Shown piece by piece: positions 31,145-41,399 of a stretch of DNA of 64,000 nucleotides. The translations under genes and the position numbers were made by a program. The number at the start of each line of letters is the position of its first letter. The stretch's first letter is position 1. Under the pieces are notes generated by a model. It saw only the letters and a program-made list of their open reading frames with translations, made no database searches and had not been told where the DNA came from. The stretch spans positions 15,314,001 through 15,378,000 of the forward strand of contig NC_048538.1 in the NCBI RefSeq assembly GCF_902806685.2, in the 5' to 3' direction. Source of the DNA: Maniola hyperantus (lineage: Eukaryota > Arthropoda > Insecta > Lepidoptera > Nymphalidae).

Positions 31145-31594
31145 CAAAATACATAATTGAAATTCATATAAGTAACTAAAATATAACATTTGCAAATTAA
31201 TATTAATACATCCTTGCTAGTGGTTTTTATCTCAAAGAGCATTAAACACAAAATAGTTCACAGTTTACACTTTTCAACACACAATATTTCAAGTGTGTGT
31301 GAAATGTAAATTCGCCTCGCCAGTTGCCTCAATTACAAGTTTACAACAAACGCAAATGCACTTCTGTTTACCCGTCGACTCTGTGTGTGGAACTAATTCC
31401 GTTGCTAACCAAACACTTTCCAATCAGCGTTGCACAGACCGAATACGGAATCAAAACAGTTTATGCGTACGAGTATTACGTCAAAATATCGTTTGGCAAT
31501 ACACAGGAGGGACTTGGTATATGTTGTATAGAAGCAGGCGTTACTTTGCGGAACGGAAGTCCATGATATACAATGAACCAAAAGCTTAATAATT
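31145..31594 (+). other. Two overlapping ORFs, no recognised product
   Basis: 31293-31589 and 31324-31566 overlap in different frames. The second (80 codons) reads VAQTEYGIKTVYAYEYYVKI and GNTQEGLGICCIEAGVTLRN; the first has several Cys and Arg. No splice sites, domain or homologue came to mind. It ends just before the 44-bp palindrome, so it could belong to the same unknown element. Confidence 0.25.
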
Positions 31595-31638
31595 AGACCT
31601 TACAATGCACACTTTGCAAAGAGTGCATTGTAAGGTCT
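31595..31638. repeat. 44-bp near-perfect palindrome
   Basis: AGACCTTACAATGCAC and its exact complement enclose the self-complementary CTTTGCAAAG. The only non-pairing positions are the two A residues beside that core. It abuts the hammerhead-like motif that follows. Confidence 0.85.
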
Positions 31639-31688
31639 ACATCTCCTGAGGATGCTTCGGTGTCGGGGCGAAACGTGCGTCGAGTGTG
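31638..31688 (+). ncRNA. Hammerhead-ribozyme-like motif
   Basis: CTGAGGA (31646-31652) fits CUGANGA and GCGAAAC ends with the conserved GAAAC (31670-31674). GTC at 31679-31681 fits the NUH cleavage triplet, after a very short stem III (CGTGCG). CTC before the core pairs with GAG after GTC, and ACA with TGT, as stem I. GCTTC pairs with GGGGC (two G-U) as stem II around GGTGTC. One extra T between CTGAGGA and stem II departs from the consensus. Such minimal hammerheads are known from Penelope-like retroelements. Activity is inferred only. Confidence 0.4.
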
Positions 31689-32766
31689 TTTTCTGATTTG
31701 TGTGGTGCTGCGTGGTGGTGGTGCGTATTGCTTGCCTGGTGGCTGCTTCTTCCTGGATGTTTAGCAGAAGGAAGGCGGGTGGTGCATTTCGTATGCTGCA
31801 TGTTGCACCATACAGATTCGAACTGTTTCAGCGGATTATAGCAAATTAAGCTTTTGGTTTATTGGAGTATTGGACTACAACGCATGTCGTGTATTAGCTA
31901 ATAATTTGTAAAAAATCTAGGCCTAGCAGTTTGAGTTAAAGAAATGGTTTGTGATTTGATTTAGAGGTTGCAATAGCAATTGCGCCCTAATAGTGTCATG
32001 AAGTGTTGAGACTAGACTAGTAAGGTTAGGTGGTTTGCGAAGGTGTCGTTATAAGGGGTGATGTGGAGGCGATTTAGGTAGGGTAAGGTTTGGTCTAACG
32101 TTGATGGTTTTCCATGAGCAATACGTGAGAGTTACGATCATTGTAATTGAGAACTCATTATAAAGAACATTGATTAAAGTACCTACTGTTTATTACTGCA
32201 TTATGATGTCGGCTAACGATCAATAATAATTATCGGTCATACTCCTTCCTCTTTCTCATACTTACCGATAGTAATAATGTCTCCTAAATTTCCATACTTA
32301 ATGCCTACTAACAAGTTGCTTTGCTTCTAATCCTTCATGCAACCGGTACGGTACAAAGCTAGACGCTATTCCGGTCCCCTGACTCAACAATTGTTCTGCG
32401 AAACTTATAAATAGATGCCCAGCTCGAGAGCTGATTGACTTGAAATGCTCACACATGACACATTAGAAGCTAAGTACAAGTTTAAAGTAACCTCTCTCTA
32501 TCGTATTCCTGAGGAACGTGACCCATTAATCTTCTTATGGGTTAGGGTTCTCTTGGGGTACTAATGCTTTGGACTCTCAAATAAGAGTTCTACAAGAGAC
32601 CTAAGTCCAGCAGTGCACGTCTGTCAGTAATTGATGGTGATGGTTCGTATCCGTGATTCTTCGAAGTGGCCGTCATACAAATACGTATATTCGATTCGTA
32701 TTTTTTTCACGGATCCGTCAAATTCCGGATGAGTGCACAAAGACCCTAAGTCCTGGTAAGAACAAT
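31689..32766. other. No gene recognised
   Basis: 31690-31900 is GT-rich (GTGTGGTGCTGCGTGGTGGT) and may continue the hammerhead-bearing element. 32598-32640 has an RTE 3' scrap (GTCCAGCAGTGCACGTCTGT). No supported gene. Confidence 0.35.
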
Positions 32767-32893
32767 AAGGCTGAGAACTATAGGGCGCACTCTGACTTAG
32801 CTTAGACTTTATATCTCTCACATAAATCTGTCTCGTTTTAACTCAATATTAAGTCTGAGCAAAGTCAAAGTGCGCTCTATAGATTTCAGCCTG
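32767..32893. mobile_element. Palindromic MITE, second copy of the 27477 family
   Basis: GGGCGCACTCTGACTTAGCT pairs with GTCAAAGTGCGCTCTATAGA. The GTCTCGTTTTAACTCAATAT core is shared with 27477-27630, but one inner arm is missing, so the stem is shorter. Confidence 0.65.
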
Positions 32894-33415
32894 GCTTCAA
32901 GTGCTTTCCGAGACACAGAGAATTTACCTACCTACGGGTCAATTTGTCCAAAGTTTGTCAGACATCCAATTCTCCACTTGGGTTTGCACAATATTACGTA
33001 CTTACATGCAGGTTGCTAAGCTCATAACAAACTTTACCAAAGTCAGGTAAATAGACACGAGGAGACGTTTTTGTTTTCAAATTTTAAATATTATGTAACA
33101 TAGTTGCGTATATACGTTCATCAACGATAATCTTAGCCCTTCAGATCTCGATACATTAAATACAATACTGAAGTACTTTTATCTGGTAAGTACTTAACTC
33201 GGGTATAAAATATGGCTGCCCCGTAATGGCGTCTTATCACTAGGGTTAAACAGAGATATTGCAAATGGGCACGCTTTACAAGATGATCGTAAAACTACTA
33301 ATATACCTACGTTCAAGAACTTCTCCACTATCGGGTCGTTGTCTCAACTCAACCGATGGATTGCCAGTGTCCACTGCTGGACATAGGCACAGAGTAAGGA
33401 TATTATATTATGATA
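32894..33415. other. No gene recognised
   Basis: An RTE 3' scrap (GTCCACTGCTGGACATAGGC) at 33369. The rest is AT-rich. Confidence 0.4.
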
Positions 33416-33641
33416 CTAGCTGATGCCCGCGACTTCGTACGCGTGTATTTAGGTTTTAAAAATCCCATGGGAACTCTTTGGTTTTCCGGGATAATAAGTA
33501 GCTTATGTCACTCTCCAGGTCTTAAACTATACCCATGCAAAAAATCACGTCGATCCGTTGCTCCGTGGCGAAGTGATTGAAGGACAAACCAACAAACCAA
33601 CAAACACAACAACACTTTCGCATTTATAATAAGGGTACTGA
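33416..33641 (-). mobile_element. Complete Helitron, CAACAAACCAACAAAC subfamily
   Basis: Left CTAGCTGATGCCCGCGACTT (3' end in complement), right AATAAGGGTACTGA (5' end TCAGTACCC), flanked by A and T. 226 bp, and the best preserved of its subfamily here. Confidence 0.75.
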
Positions 33642-33714
33642 TTACATAAAGGTTCGACGAAGCCGTTTAGGCAGACGCACCGACTACCACCTATAGACGC
33701 CTAATAGCTGGACA

Positions 33715-33737
33715 CCCCCCCCCCCCCCCCCCCCCCC
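33715..33737. repeat. Run of 23 C
   Basis: An uninterrupted poly-C followed by TCCTCCCGATCGGGA. Its true length is uncertain because such runs assemble poorly. Confidence 0.9.
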
Positions 33738-33890
33738 TCCTCCCGATCGGGAATCGATAAAAGCATATGGGTACCTTCAAGTCAAGAGTGAATAGGCATC
33801 TTCTAGCCAAGCGCGCTCCATCTTAGGCTGCATCATCACTTGCCACCAAGTCTGAATGCAGCCAAGCGGTAGTCTATAAATTTAAAAAAA
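33738..33890 (+). repeat. LINE C-terminus and 3' UTR fragment
   Basis: FKSRVNRHLLAKRAPS and a stop read from about 33775, followed by the CATCATCACTTGCCACCA 3' UTR text and an A-rich end. Shared, in complement, with 6560-6605 and 47525-47600. Confidence 0.6.
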
Positions 33891-34024
33891 AGTCTGCCTA
33901 CGATTTTTAAATCCACGCGGATGAAATTGGGGGAATAAGCTAGGTAGCTAGGTATATTTTGTAATTTTATCGCCATTGATTTTATTATTCGTATCGCCGT
34001 TATTTTATATTCCCATTGTTTATT

Positions 34025-34089
34025 CCCGTCGACCTTTCGGTTTTCAGTCCACTCCTTTACCCGTTGAGCTATTGAAGCTCATTGAGGCT
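34025..34089 (-). mobile_element. tRNA-derived SINE fragment (CTGAAAACCGAAAGG type)
   Basis: The minus strand contains AGCTCAACGGGTAAAGGAGT and GGACTGAAAACCGAAAGG, matching the tRNA-like head of the fuller copies at 36635, 42421 and 54524. The B box and tail are missing. Confidence 0.65.
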
Positions 34090-34440
34090 TAATAAATCAC
34101 ATGTGTTTATTTCTTCTCTGTATACGCACATTAGTCTGTGGGAAAAATGTTTTTATTGTTTGCGGCGGTGAAATGACTTACGCCCGGCTTAACAACTTTC
34201 TTAATTCTATTCATAAGTTTTTTTTAATCACTGCAAACGTAGGGCCACGGCTGTTTCCGCTACCGCGCACTCATAGGCCATGACTGAGCGATGTAGCGAG
34301 CGGGGTAGGGCACGGGTAACAAATGTACTGGGCGAGTATATCTGGAAATGCAGCGGGGGTCGCCTTAGCGTGCTTTTGCTAAGCATTTATAGACAACTGC
34401 CCATAAAGGACTGAAATATTTTCTGGGTTTCTCTATGAAT
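34090..34440. other. No gene recognised
   Basis: No supported ORF or repeat. There is a moderately GC-rich patch at 34240-34380. Confidence 0.4.
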
Positions 34441-34527
34441 GTATAGGAGTTTCTTTAGAAACTGGTGGTGGTTCTTTTTCTTGGTTCTAAAGAAATTCCT
34501 ATACCTATGGTGGAATAATTCCACCAT
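34441..34527. repeat. Two adjacent hairpins
   Basis: GTATAGGAGTTTCTTTAGAA (34441) pairs with TTCTAAAGAAATTCCTATAC (34485-34504). Immediately after it, ATGGTGGAATAATTCCACCA (34507-34527) is a nearly perfect 21-bp palindrome. Confidence 0.75.
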
Positions 34528-34886
34528 AAAAATTTAAAATGCCTAAACAGATTTGAATATGTATGTAGCGATAAAATCCTTGACATCATCCCGAGCGACA
34601 ATGGCTATACCTAAATTTAAAAAAAAACTGAATATGACAGGAAAGTCGTGTTTTTATTTATTAAGTACTACTTGTTGTTTTTGTCGCTCGCTGCACCGCG
34701 ATTTGATACAAAAGTAACCACTCATAACAAAAGAAAAGGTTATAGATGCACTGAATATGCCATTAAATTGGGTGCATATTGACTATTACTTGAGCGCATC
34801 TTTTTACCAGTTAAAGCAACAGATTTTTAGGCGCTTGAACTTTCACTGAGACGCTCTGGGCTGTTTCAGCGCTCGAATGGGCATTT
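34528..34886. other. No gene recognised
   Basis: 34565-34605 (GTAGCGATAAAATCCTTGAC, CATCATCCCGAGCGACA) recurs in decayed form at 20585-20640 and 46505-46550, so it is an unclassified repeat. Confidence 0.4.
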
Positions 34887-34954
34887 CATAGCGTTTGAAC
34901 ATTTCATAACTGGCATAGTCCTCTATGCCAGTTATGAAATGGTCAAACGCTATG
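34887..34954. repeat. 32-bp stem hairpin with 4-base loop
   Basis: CATAGCGTTTGAACATTTCA (34887) onward pairs with the arm at 34923-34954, with one mismatch. Confidence 0.8.
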
Positions 34955-35354
34955 CACGCTAGGTTATTTTTAATCACTATGGTATGGCATGGTTAGAGCA
35001 GCTAGACGCTCAGACGGCAGTGCTTGGTGTGATGCAAACAAGACGTATTTTTTGTATAATTTTTTCGTTGCTTACCCGTCGCTCAAGCGACAAGGTCATG
35101 GCCCAATGGTATAAGTTTTTGTTTGACCCATACATCCGACCGGGTAAGCGGCATTTCATTCCCAGAGACTACCGAGGTAGTATGGACAAAATACTTTTCA
35201 ATGAAATGATTGACAGTTTTTTGTTATTTTATTGCGTTGGATGGACATCCGTTGTATTTTAAAGCAACTTTTTAATATAAAATAGCATGTGGTTTTAGCG
35301 AGCGATTTATAATAATAGGAATATGGAATAATATTATGGTTAGTAAACATAAGT
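34955..35354 (+). other. 92-codon ORF of unknown meaning
   Basis: 34984-35262 is open (DAQTAVLGVMQTRRIFCIIF, RPGKRHFIPRDYRGSMDKIL). No splice sites, domain or start context distinguish it from chance or repeat-derived sequence. It lies between two hairpins. Confidence 0.25.
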
Positions 35355-35400
35355 CAGACAGTAAAATCATTTGGTACATATCAAATGATTTTACTGTCTG
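35355..35400. repeat. Perfect 19-bp hairpin
   Basis: CAGACAGTAAAATCATTTG and its exact complement, separated by 8 bases. Confidence 0.8.
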
Positions 35401-35439
35401 AGTTATGTCAGTTTTAAGCAATTAAATTTCACTCGCTTT

Positions 35440-35527
35440 AACGGTGAAGGAAAACATCATGATGAAGGTGTGTGAAGTTTGCCAATCCACACTGAGCCAG
35501 AGTGGCAGACTATGGCGATTAGTTGAT
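35440..35527 (+). mobile_element. SINE core fragment
   Basis: ACGGTGAAGGAAAACATCAT, then GTGTGAAGTTTGCCAATCCA, matches the core of the large tRNA-derived SINE at 9640-9903. Confidence 0.6.
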
Positions 35528-35570
35528 GAAACCATTTTCAATATCTCTGTCTGAAAATGTACATTACCTA

Positions 35571-35723
35571 CGCGACTGGTTGAGATGGCAATCGGGGCTC
35601 TCCTTGATTCTCTAACGCCCGCACAGCTCCCGCCCTAACCCGGTGCGGGCGAGCGCGGGTGACGTTCAGGTGTGCGGGGCGTCCCCCCGCCTCATACCCC
35701 GATTGCCATCTCAACCTGTCGCG
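35571..35723. mobile_element. MITE, GACAGGTTGAGATGGCAATC family
   Basis: The left terminus CGCGACTGGTTGAGATGGCA (continuing ATCGGGG) mirrors the right terminus ending CAACCTGTCGCG. The arms are 27 bp with one or two mismatches. Interior GGTGCGGGCGAGCGCGG and GTGTGCGGGG are shared with 54362-54511. The target duplication is unclear. Confidence 0.75.
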
Positions 35724-35748
35724 GACTATAGCTGTGCTTTTAACTTTA

Positions 35749-35915
35749 CGCCGGCTCCACACGTTGGGCCCAACCCTGACCCCAACACTGTTCGCCCAAC
35801 GTGCGGATCGGGAAATTACCATTGGCCCAAACATTGGCAAAGCTAATTTCCCGACCCACACGTTTTGGGCGAACAGTGTTGGGGCCAGCATTGGGGCCAA
35901 TGCGTGGAGCCGGCG
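35749..35915. mobile_element. PIF/Harbinger-type MITE with TTA target duplication
   Basis: Arms CGCCGGCTCCACACGTTGGG and CCAATGCGTGGAGCCGGCG are flanked by TTA (35746-35748 and 35916-35918). Inner arms GTTCGCCCAACGTG and GGGCGAACAGTGTTGG extend the pairing, so the 167-bp element folds along most of its length. The overlapping ORFs here are palindrome artefacts. Confidence 0.8.
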
Positions 35916-35929
35916 TTACAGAATACCAG

Positions 35930-36634
35930 TCCAAGGGTGCTAGCGTGCATACGCAATTAATATGTTATTGTCATTTTCACGGTCCGTGGGTTCGAGTACC
36001 GGAATAATAACAAGTAACACGGGTTGCGAAGCTGTTTCCACGCTATTTATAGCTCGTCTCTAACGAACGAGTGTTTGTATTGCAGAGATTTGCTTCATTT
36101 TCATGATAAAGGATGTGAGGAACACTTGTTCATCATGTCACTGCACTGAGAAATAAGACAACACTTCTTGTATTCATAAGGAAACTAATTAAGTCGTAGA
36201 ATTTTGCAAGACTGCCCAAAAAAAAGGGTGCAATGTTTCAGGATTCAAGTATTTATGCATGTGAATTATTTATTTCACTATAACTTCTAAACGTCACACA
36301 TGAATAGCATCCAAAGTGCAGATAGCCCTAATGTTTGTCAACCTCTCAAGACGAAACTCAAGAAGATAAAAGAAGAGATTTTCTTAGAGCACTTACTTTT
36401 CCAAGTCATATTTCCCTTCATTCTTTAAGACTCCTTTGTAAGCCTTTGAGAGACCACCAATACCTCAATATTTATTAACTGCCAATAATAAATACGTCAA
36501 AGAAATTGCATCAGTAGACTAAACAAGTCAATCGTCTGTCTGTCTGAATGTAGTGATACACCCGTCATTGCACCGCTAATGTAGATTATATTTAGAAGAG
36601 TGATTTTCGCATTCGTTAGGCTCGTTCTTCGACC
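35930..36634. other. No gene recognised
   Basis: AT-rich, with no supported ORF or complete repeat. Confidence 0.4.
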
Positions 36635-36759
36635 CTTTTTTTTTTAAAGAATATTAGCCGTTAAATATATACGACAATTAATAGTGCAACGGGCGGGGTT
36701 TGAACCGTCGACCTTTCGGTTTTCAGTCCACTCCTTTACCGGTTGAGCTATTGAGGCTC
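36635..36759 (-). mobile_element. tRNA-derived SINE
   Basis: Minus strand: GAGCCTCAATAGCTCAACCG (A box), GGACTGAAAACCGAAAGG (anticodon-arm-like), ACGGTTCAAACCCCGCCCG (B box), then a short body and an A-rich tail (T-run at 36635-36645). The head resembles a tRNA with a GAA-type anticodon loop. Confidence 0.8.
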
Positions 36760-37442
36760 ATATCATTTTGCTTCTGACGTACCTGTAACAAATAAAGAAA
36801 ACGTTAAATATAATATGTAATTCTAAGTACTTATTTTTATCATTTCAATGGAGGGTGAAGAGAGCGGAATACCATATCGATTCTGGGATCGCAGGATTTC
36901 AAGAAAGTCATAGATTACAGATAGATTCATTTTTAATAATTTCTAAGTGCAATTTCTATGCTTTGTTGGGTCTGATGATTTAAAAAGCTTATGTACAGTG
37001 GTTGTAGATTATTGTCATCTTCTGAGTATGGCCTTAAAATACTTAAATAGGTACTTTAATTCATTATTTAATTACAGACTTATCAAGAATTAAATTAAAT
37101 TAATAATAAAATCATTAAGTTTTTGCCGTGCACGCAAACAATGAAGAAACAATAATTAAAAATGTATAGCATCTAGTTGATAAATTGTTTAACCACTTAA
37201 TCGAAGACAGGTTAAAAAGGCATTTTTTTATTATGCTTGTTGAGCAGAAAAAGCCCTTTATCTGCCTGTCTCATAAACTGCTATACCACAAATAGGGGTG
37301 TCAAAACTCCACAATATTGTTCTCACAACGTTTCTCTTCCAAAATGTCTGATAGGCTTCATCTCTGGACATGGTACGGAGTGCATCTGCGGTCATCCGAG
37401 ACAGGCCACTGCCCACATGACTGGGTGCCGTGCGTGCCCGGC
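36760..37442. other. No gene recognised; Cys/His-rich ORF noted
   Basis: Opposed ORFs at 37237-37512. The minus-strand one reads TADALRTMSRDEAYQTFWKR and IVCGIAV-like text; the plus one is Cys-rich. Neither has a recognised domain or splice sites. A decayed transposable element is the likeliest source. Confidence 0.3.
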
Positions 37443-37500
37443 AACCTTTTTTTTTAATAGAGAAAGCGAGCAAACGAGCAGGCGGGTCACCTGATGTTTT
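37443..37500 (-). repeat. Short CGAGCAGGCGGGTCA-family fragment
   Basis: A T-run, then AGCGAGCAAACGAGCAGGCG and GGTCACCTGATGTT: the 3' terminal piece of the repeat at 25203-25465. Confidence 0.65.
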
Positions 37501-39465
37501 ATTTGTATTCAATTTTATTTGTTACATTTTATTTAAAAAATAATTATAAATCGTAAGATTAGTTTCCAAAAATAATACTTAATGTAAGTATACATAAATA
37601 CGTATTAAATCTATATTGCAGATACACCTACCAAATAACAATATTTACATCTAATATTATACAGAGATTACAATTTTTTGTCAGTTGAAAGGTTTTGGCA
37701 ACCCTAGATATGGGATTATGAGCGTACATCATTGTAAAGGTCATCACCCGATATGCGAGACCGCACGTGAGCCGTGCTTTTAGTATTTTCTTTTTTTCAT
37801 TTGTTTGTAGTTTGTACCTTGTTTCGTAAGCAAGCCAAGCTATCTTTCTTAAACTTTGTTTTGTTGACCCTACCTTTGTATCTTTGCCGACTCCAGAAAG
37901 TCAAGGAAACCTAAGGCACACTGCCCACCTGCAGAGTGGAGTGTAGAAGGCTTGATAAAAATGTGTTCAATCTAATCTTTATTAACTTTAGCATAGCGCG
38001 CAGGCCTTTTGTATTTTGTCTTCATTTTAACCGTTTCAGTAGTTGATGGCAGCATGACACACCGAACTGAAGGACATTTTATAAAAAAGAGACATAGTTT
38101 TCTTTTTAGATCTCCTTTATTTATTTTAGCTTTAAAAAATAACCAAATTATACATACCATTGCTTGAAAATAATTGGCTAATATTATTATTATAACAATT
38201 TCAACCGTATGTCAAAAAAATAAAGCTGAGTTTAAGTTGTTATCAAAAAAGACTCGCATCGACTCCACTTCGTAATAGGTATGCGTCAAACTTTCAAAGG
38301 CTTTGACGGTAAAAAATAGGCAAAGAAACTGTGTTGTTAGATTATTATACCTACCTAAGCACTGAAAGAAAACGAAAATGAAAACTGGGAAAGTCATTTT
38401 TTGGCTACCCTTCGGAGTGCACCGCTATCTGATACTCAACATCTTTCGAAAGTCATTTATGACCTTTGCGTCAAGTTACATGTTTGTCTTCTTGGTTTAT
38501 TTTTTGTTTAGTGCCATATGATGCATGAGAAAAAAATTAAAAATACCAATACGAAACCTTGATAAAGCAGTGATGTTTTTGTCGATACCAGCCTGTCCGA
38601 TCACATAGGCGATGATTTTCCGATGATTTGTTTATTATAAAAAAACTATAATCAATAGCGTCATACTTACTGAATTACTTAATAATTAATCAATCTGTCT
38701 GTAATCTGTCGATAATTTACCAACTTTGTTATTTGGTCAAAAAATACCAAACAATTTTTGACAAAATAGTTGGTTTTTTTGTTGCCAATAATTTGTTGAC
38801 CAACTATAGATAATTTGATTGTTAATCTCGGCCGATAGGCTCTATTACATAAGGCTCTATTTGTACTGCGATAGGATTTTCGCAATAAAAGCTTAGGTAC
38901 CGTAAGCACCTGTACAAGTTCTACAACTTAACCGATACCAGCCTCGCATTGCCTAATCTCAAATTCATAGGCACGACACAAACATTAGGTATATTACCGC
39001 AGTGTCGGAGGGCATTTCGCTCTCGTTGAATGTCTTACTTGGAGTGATAAATTGTAGCGAGGGAATCGTGCGTTGGGTTACGTCGGTTTATTGCTTAATG
39101 ATTAGGTTTAAAGTTTAATTATGTCGGCCGATTATTTTGTCATAACTACGAGCTCAGACAAGATTTATATCTATGTATAATCCAGCATAACCTCACATAT
39201 TTTGTCGTAGTCCAACTCAATTCAGACCCATCCGGGGTTCTTATACAAGGGCCTGTTCACGCGACGCAGCGCTAAACAGACTGTTTAAACGCAAAAACAA
39301 TCAAATCTTAAAACAGAATTAATTTTTTTAGAAAGGTTACTTAATCAGAAAGGATAAGCACAGAAGAACGTGTTTTGTGACGCGAGAAAAAGCTTATGTC
39401 CAGCAGTTTTCATATTTTTTTAACAGCATAATCTTCTATCTTCTATATTAAATAAACTTCAAAGT
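37501..39465. other. Long stretch without recognised gene
   Basis: AT-rich, with no splice-flanked ORF. 39226-39258 carries GACCCATCCGGGGTTCTTAT, the spacer motif of the foldback MITE at 18494. ORFs at 37972, 38212 and 38679 lack motifs. Confidence 0.4.
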
Positions 39466-39665
39466 CCTGTTTGACTGACTGACTGACTGACTTATATATC
39501 AAATCAACGCACAGCCTAAACTACTGATCCTAGAGACATGAAATTTGGTGGTGTTGTGTTCTTTGTAAAGAGTAGGTATCCACAAGAAAGGATTTTTCGA
39601 AATTCCACGCCTACGGGGGGTAAATGGGGGATGAAAGTTTGTAAGAAAGTTCGTTATTTTTCAAG
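39466..39665 (+). mobile_element. GACTGACTGAC-type Helitron, divergent
   Basis: GTTTGACTGACTGACTGACT, ATCAACGCACAGCCTAAACT, ACAAGAAAGGATTTTTCGAA and GGGGGGTAAATGGGGGATGA. The 3' hairpin end is not preserved. A similar 3' block occurs near 59920. Confidence 0.55.
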
Positions 39666-40267
39666 TTATTTTTTTTAATCAATAGGTACTTCGTTTCCCT
39701 ATCACATAAATAGAGGCTTTATCTACCAAGTGTGACATTAATAGACTGTTACTGTTAGGTATACCAAGTACGATTTAATTTACACAAAATTTCCCACGCT
39801 ATTTTAGCACAAATTGTCAATTACTACAACTAGGCCAGTGATCGGATTGATCTATGCTATGCCATGTAGAATTTGCAAGAGCTAACTGTACTCTGTGGCG
39901 GGGAATGCAATTCATTTTGTGTTAAACGACTAAATTAAAACTTCTTCAGCTCAGTGTTGTACTCGAATCGCAAGTAAAGGTACCTAGTACGATTTATGGT
40001 TGGACAAAATATTTAGGTTGCTTTGAGTCGGGATGCGCACCTTTTGTTTCCTGGTACGCCTCAGATGGTGTGTAGGTAGGTAGTTACTTGTGTAGGGCCT
40101 CTATTGGTCCTGGAGGAGGGTCCCCAGCAGGCAACGGTGGCTGGGTTGGTCAGCCACCAGGCGATGCGTGAAACACCGTAAGGTTTAGACATAACATCCG
40201 TGAATTCCCGAGCGCGGTGGTATCCATGAGGAATTTCCCACGAAAAAAAGCCTTTCCATTTGAAGTT
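39666..40267. other. No gene recognised
   Basis: Mostly unannotated. A minus-strand ORF at 40061-40300 has no motif. GGTAGGTAGT-type simple sequence at 40070-40085. Confidence 0.35.
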
Positions 40268-40545
40268 GAAATCGGTCAAGTGCGAGTCAGACTTGCACAC
40301 GAACGAATATACCTAAAACTTTTAATTTTCTTTTTATATTCATGGCAGCCATTTTTACATTTTTATTATTTGTTGTCGTAGCGGCAATAGAAATACACGT
40401 TCTGTGAAAATTTCAACTCTACCTATTACGATTCACAAGAACCGCTGACAGACAGACGGACGGACAGACGGATGGACGGACACCGGTGGCTTGGTAATAG
40501 AGTTCCCGGTCAGTGGCACGCTTTGGGTAAGGAACCCTAAAAACA
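40268..40545 (-). repeat. Variant GGAACCCTA repeat
   Basis: GAAATCGGTCAAGTGCGAGT at the left, GTAGCGGCAATAGAAATACA, GACAGACAGACGGACGGACA and AAGGAACCCTAAAAAC. It pairs with 16560-16797 as a subfamily. Confidence 0.55.
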
Positions 40546-40902
40546 GTCCTCAAGCGAATTTCAGTAATTTTCATTTGTATTTCCCCATTGGCACAAATAC
40601 GGGATCAATTACTACATCTGGGGCGCGGATCGGATTGATCGATGTGGTATTTGCGAACATTTCACTGCACGATCTCCGCAGAATGGTACCTACTGCGCTA
40701 AATCGCGTTAAATCACAGAGCTATTTGGGTCATTCGAGAAGCTCTGATACGTAATTATCTATCTAATCAAGATACTAGATAGGCACATAACAATCTAGGT
40801 TTACCGCTCAATAGCTACCTACTTACATAAAAATGGTATTTAACTATAATAATTTAGTTAAATCCACATTATACTACTCGTAATTGCAACGCTGTATCCT
40901 AA
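40546..40902. other. No gene recognised
   Basis: AT-rich. No complete repeat or ORF support. Confidence 0.4.
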
Positions 40903-41344
40903 TCACTACCCTTATTATATAAATGCGAAAATGTGTTTGTTTGTTGGTTTATTGGTTTGTTGGTTCATACTTCAATCACGTCGCAACGCGACGGAGCAAC
41001 TAATCGACATGAGTTTTTGCATGAATATAGTTAAAGACCTGGAGAGTGACATAGACTGCTTTTACACCGAAAAAGCAAAGAGTTCTCGCGTATCATATAA
41101 TAGGGGTAGTGATATAAGCTCATGTCCGCGACTTCATCCGCGTGGATATAGATGAGCCTCCCTCCCTCCCGAGGAAATCCCTCGAGAACTTTTTAATTTT
41201 CTTTCAAAAAGTAGCCTATGTCACTCTCCAGGTCTTTAACTATACCCATGCAAAAAATCGCATCAATCTGTTGCTCCGTTGCGACGTGATTGAAGGACGA
41301 ACCAACAAACAAGCACACTTTTGCATTTATAATAAGGGTAGTGA
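40903..41344. mobile_element. Inverted pair of Helitrons, 5' ends outward
   Basis: 40903-41100 is a plus-oriented copy (TCACTACCCTTATTATATAA at its start) lacking the 3' end. 41118-41344 is a minus-oriented copy that keeps the 3' hairpin complement (CCGCGACTTCATCCGCGTGG) and ends AATAAGGGTAGTGA. Both belong to the CAACAAACCAACAAAC subfamily. Confidence 0.65.
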
Positions 41345-41399
41345 TGGAATGGATATATAGATTTTATTTATACTATGTGAAATATTATTTAGTTTGGTT

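Noticed and set aside
35568..35943. Five overlapping ORFs on both strands rich in Pro, Gly and Asn
   Set aside because: They are symmetrical products of two palindromic MITEs rather than genes.
36681..36759. Possible functional tRNA gene on the minus strand
   Set aside because: A and B boxes are present, but the acceptor ends do not pair and the same head, with a SINE body and A-tail, recurs at 42421 and 54524, so it is a SINE.
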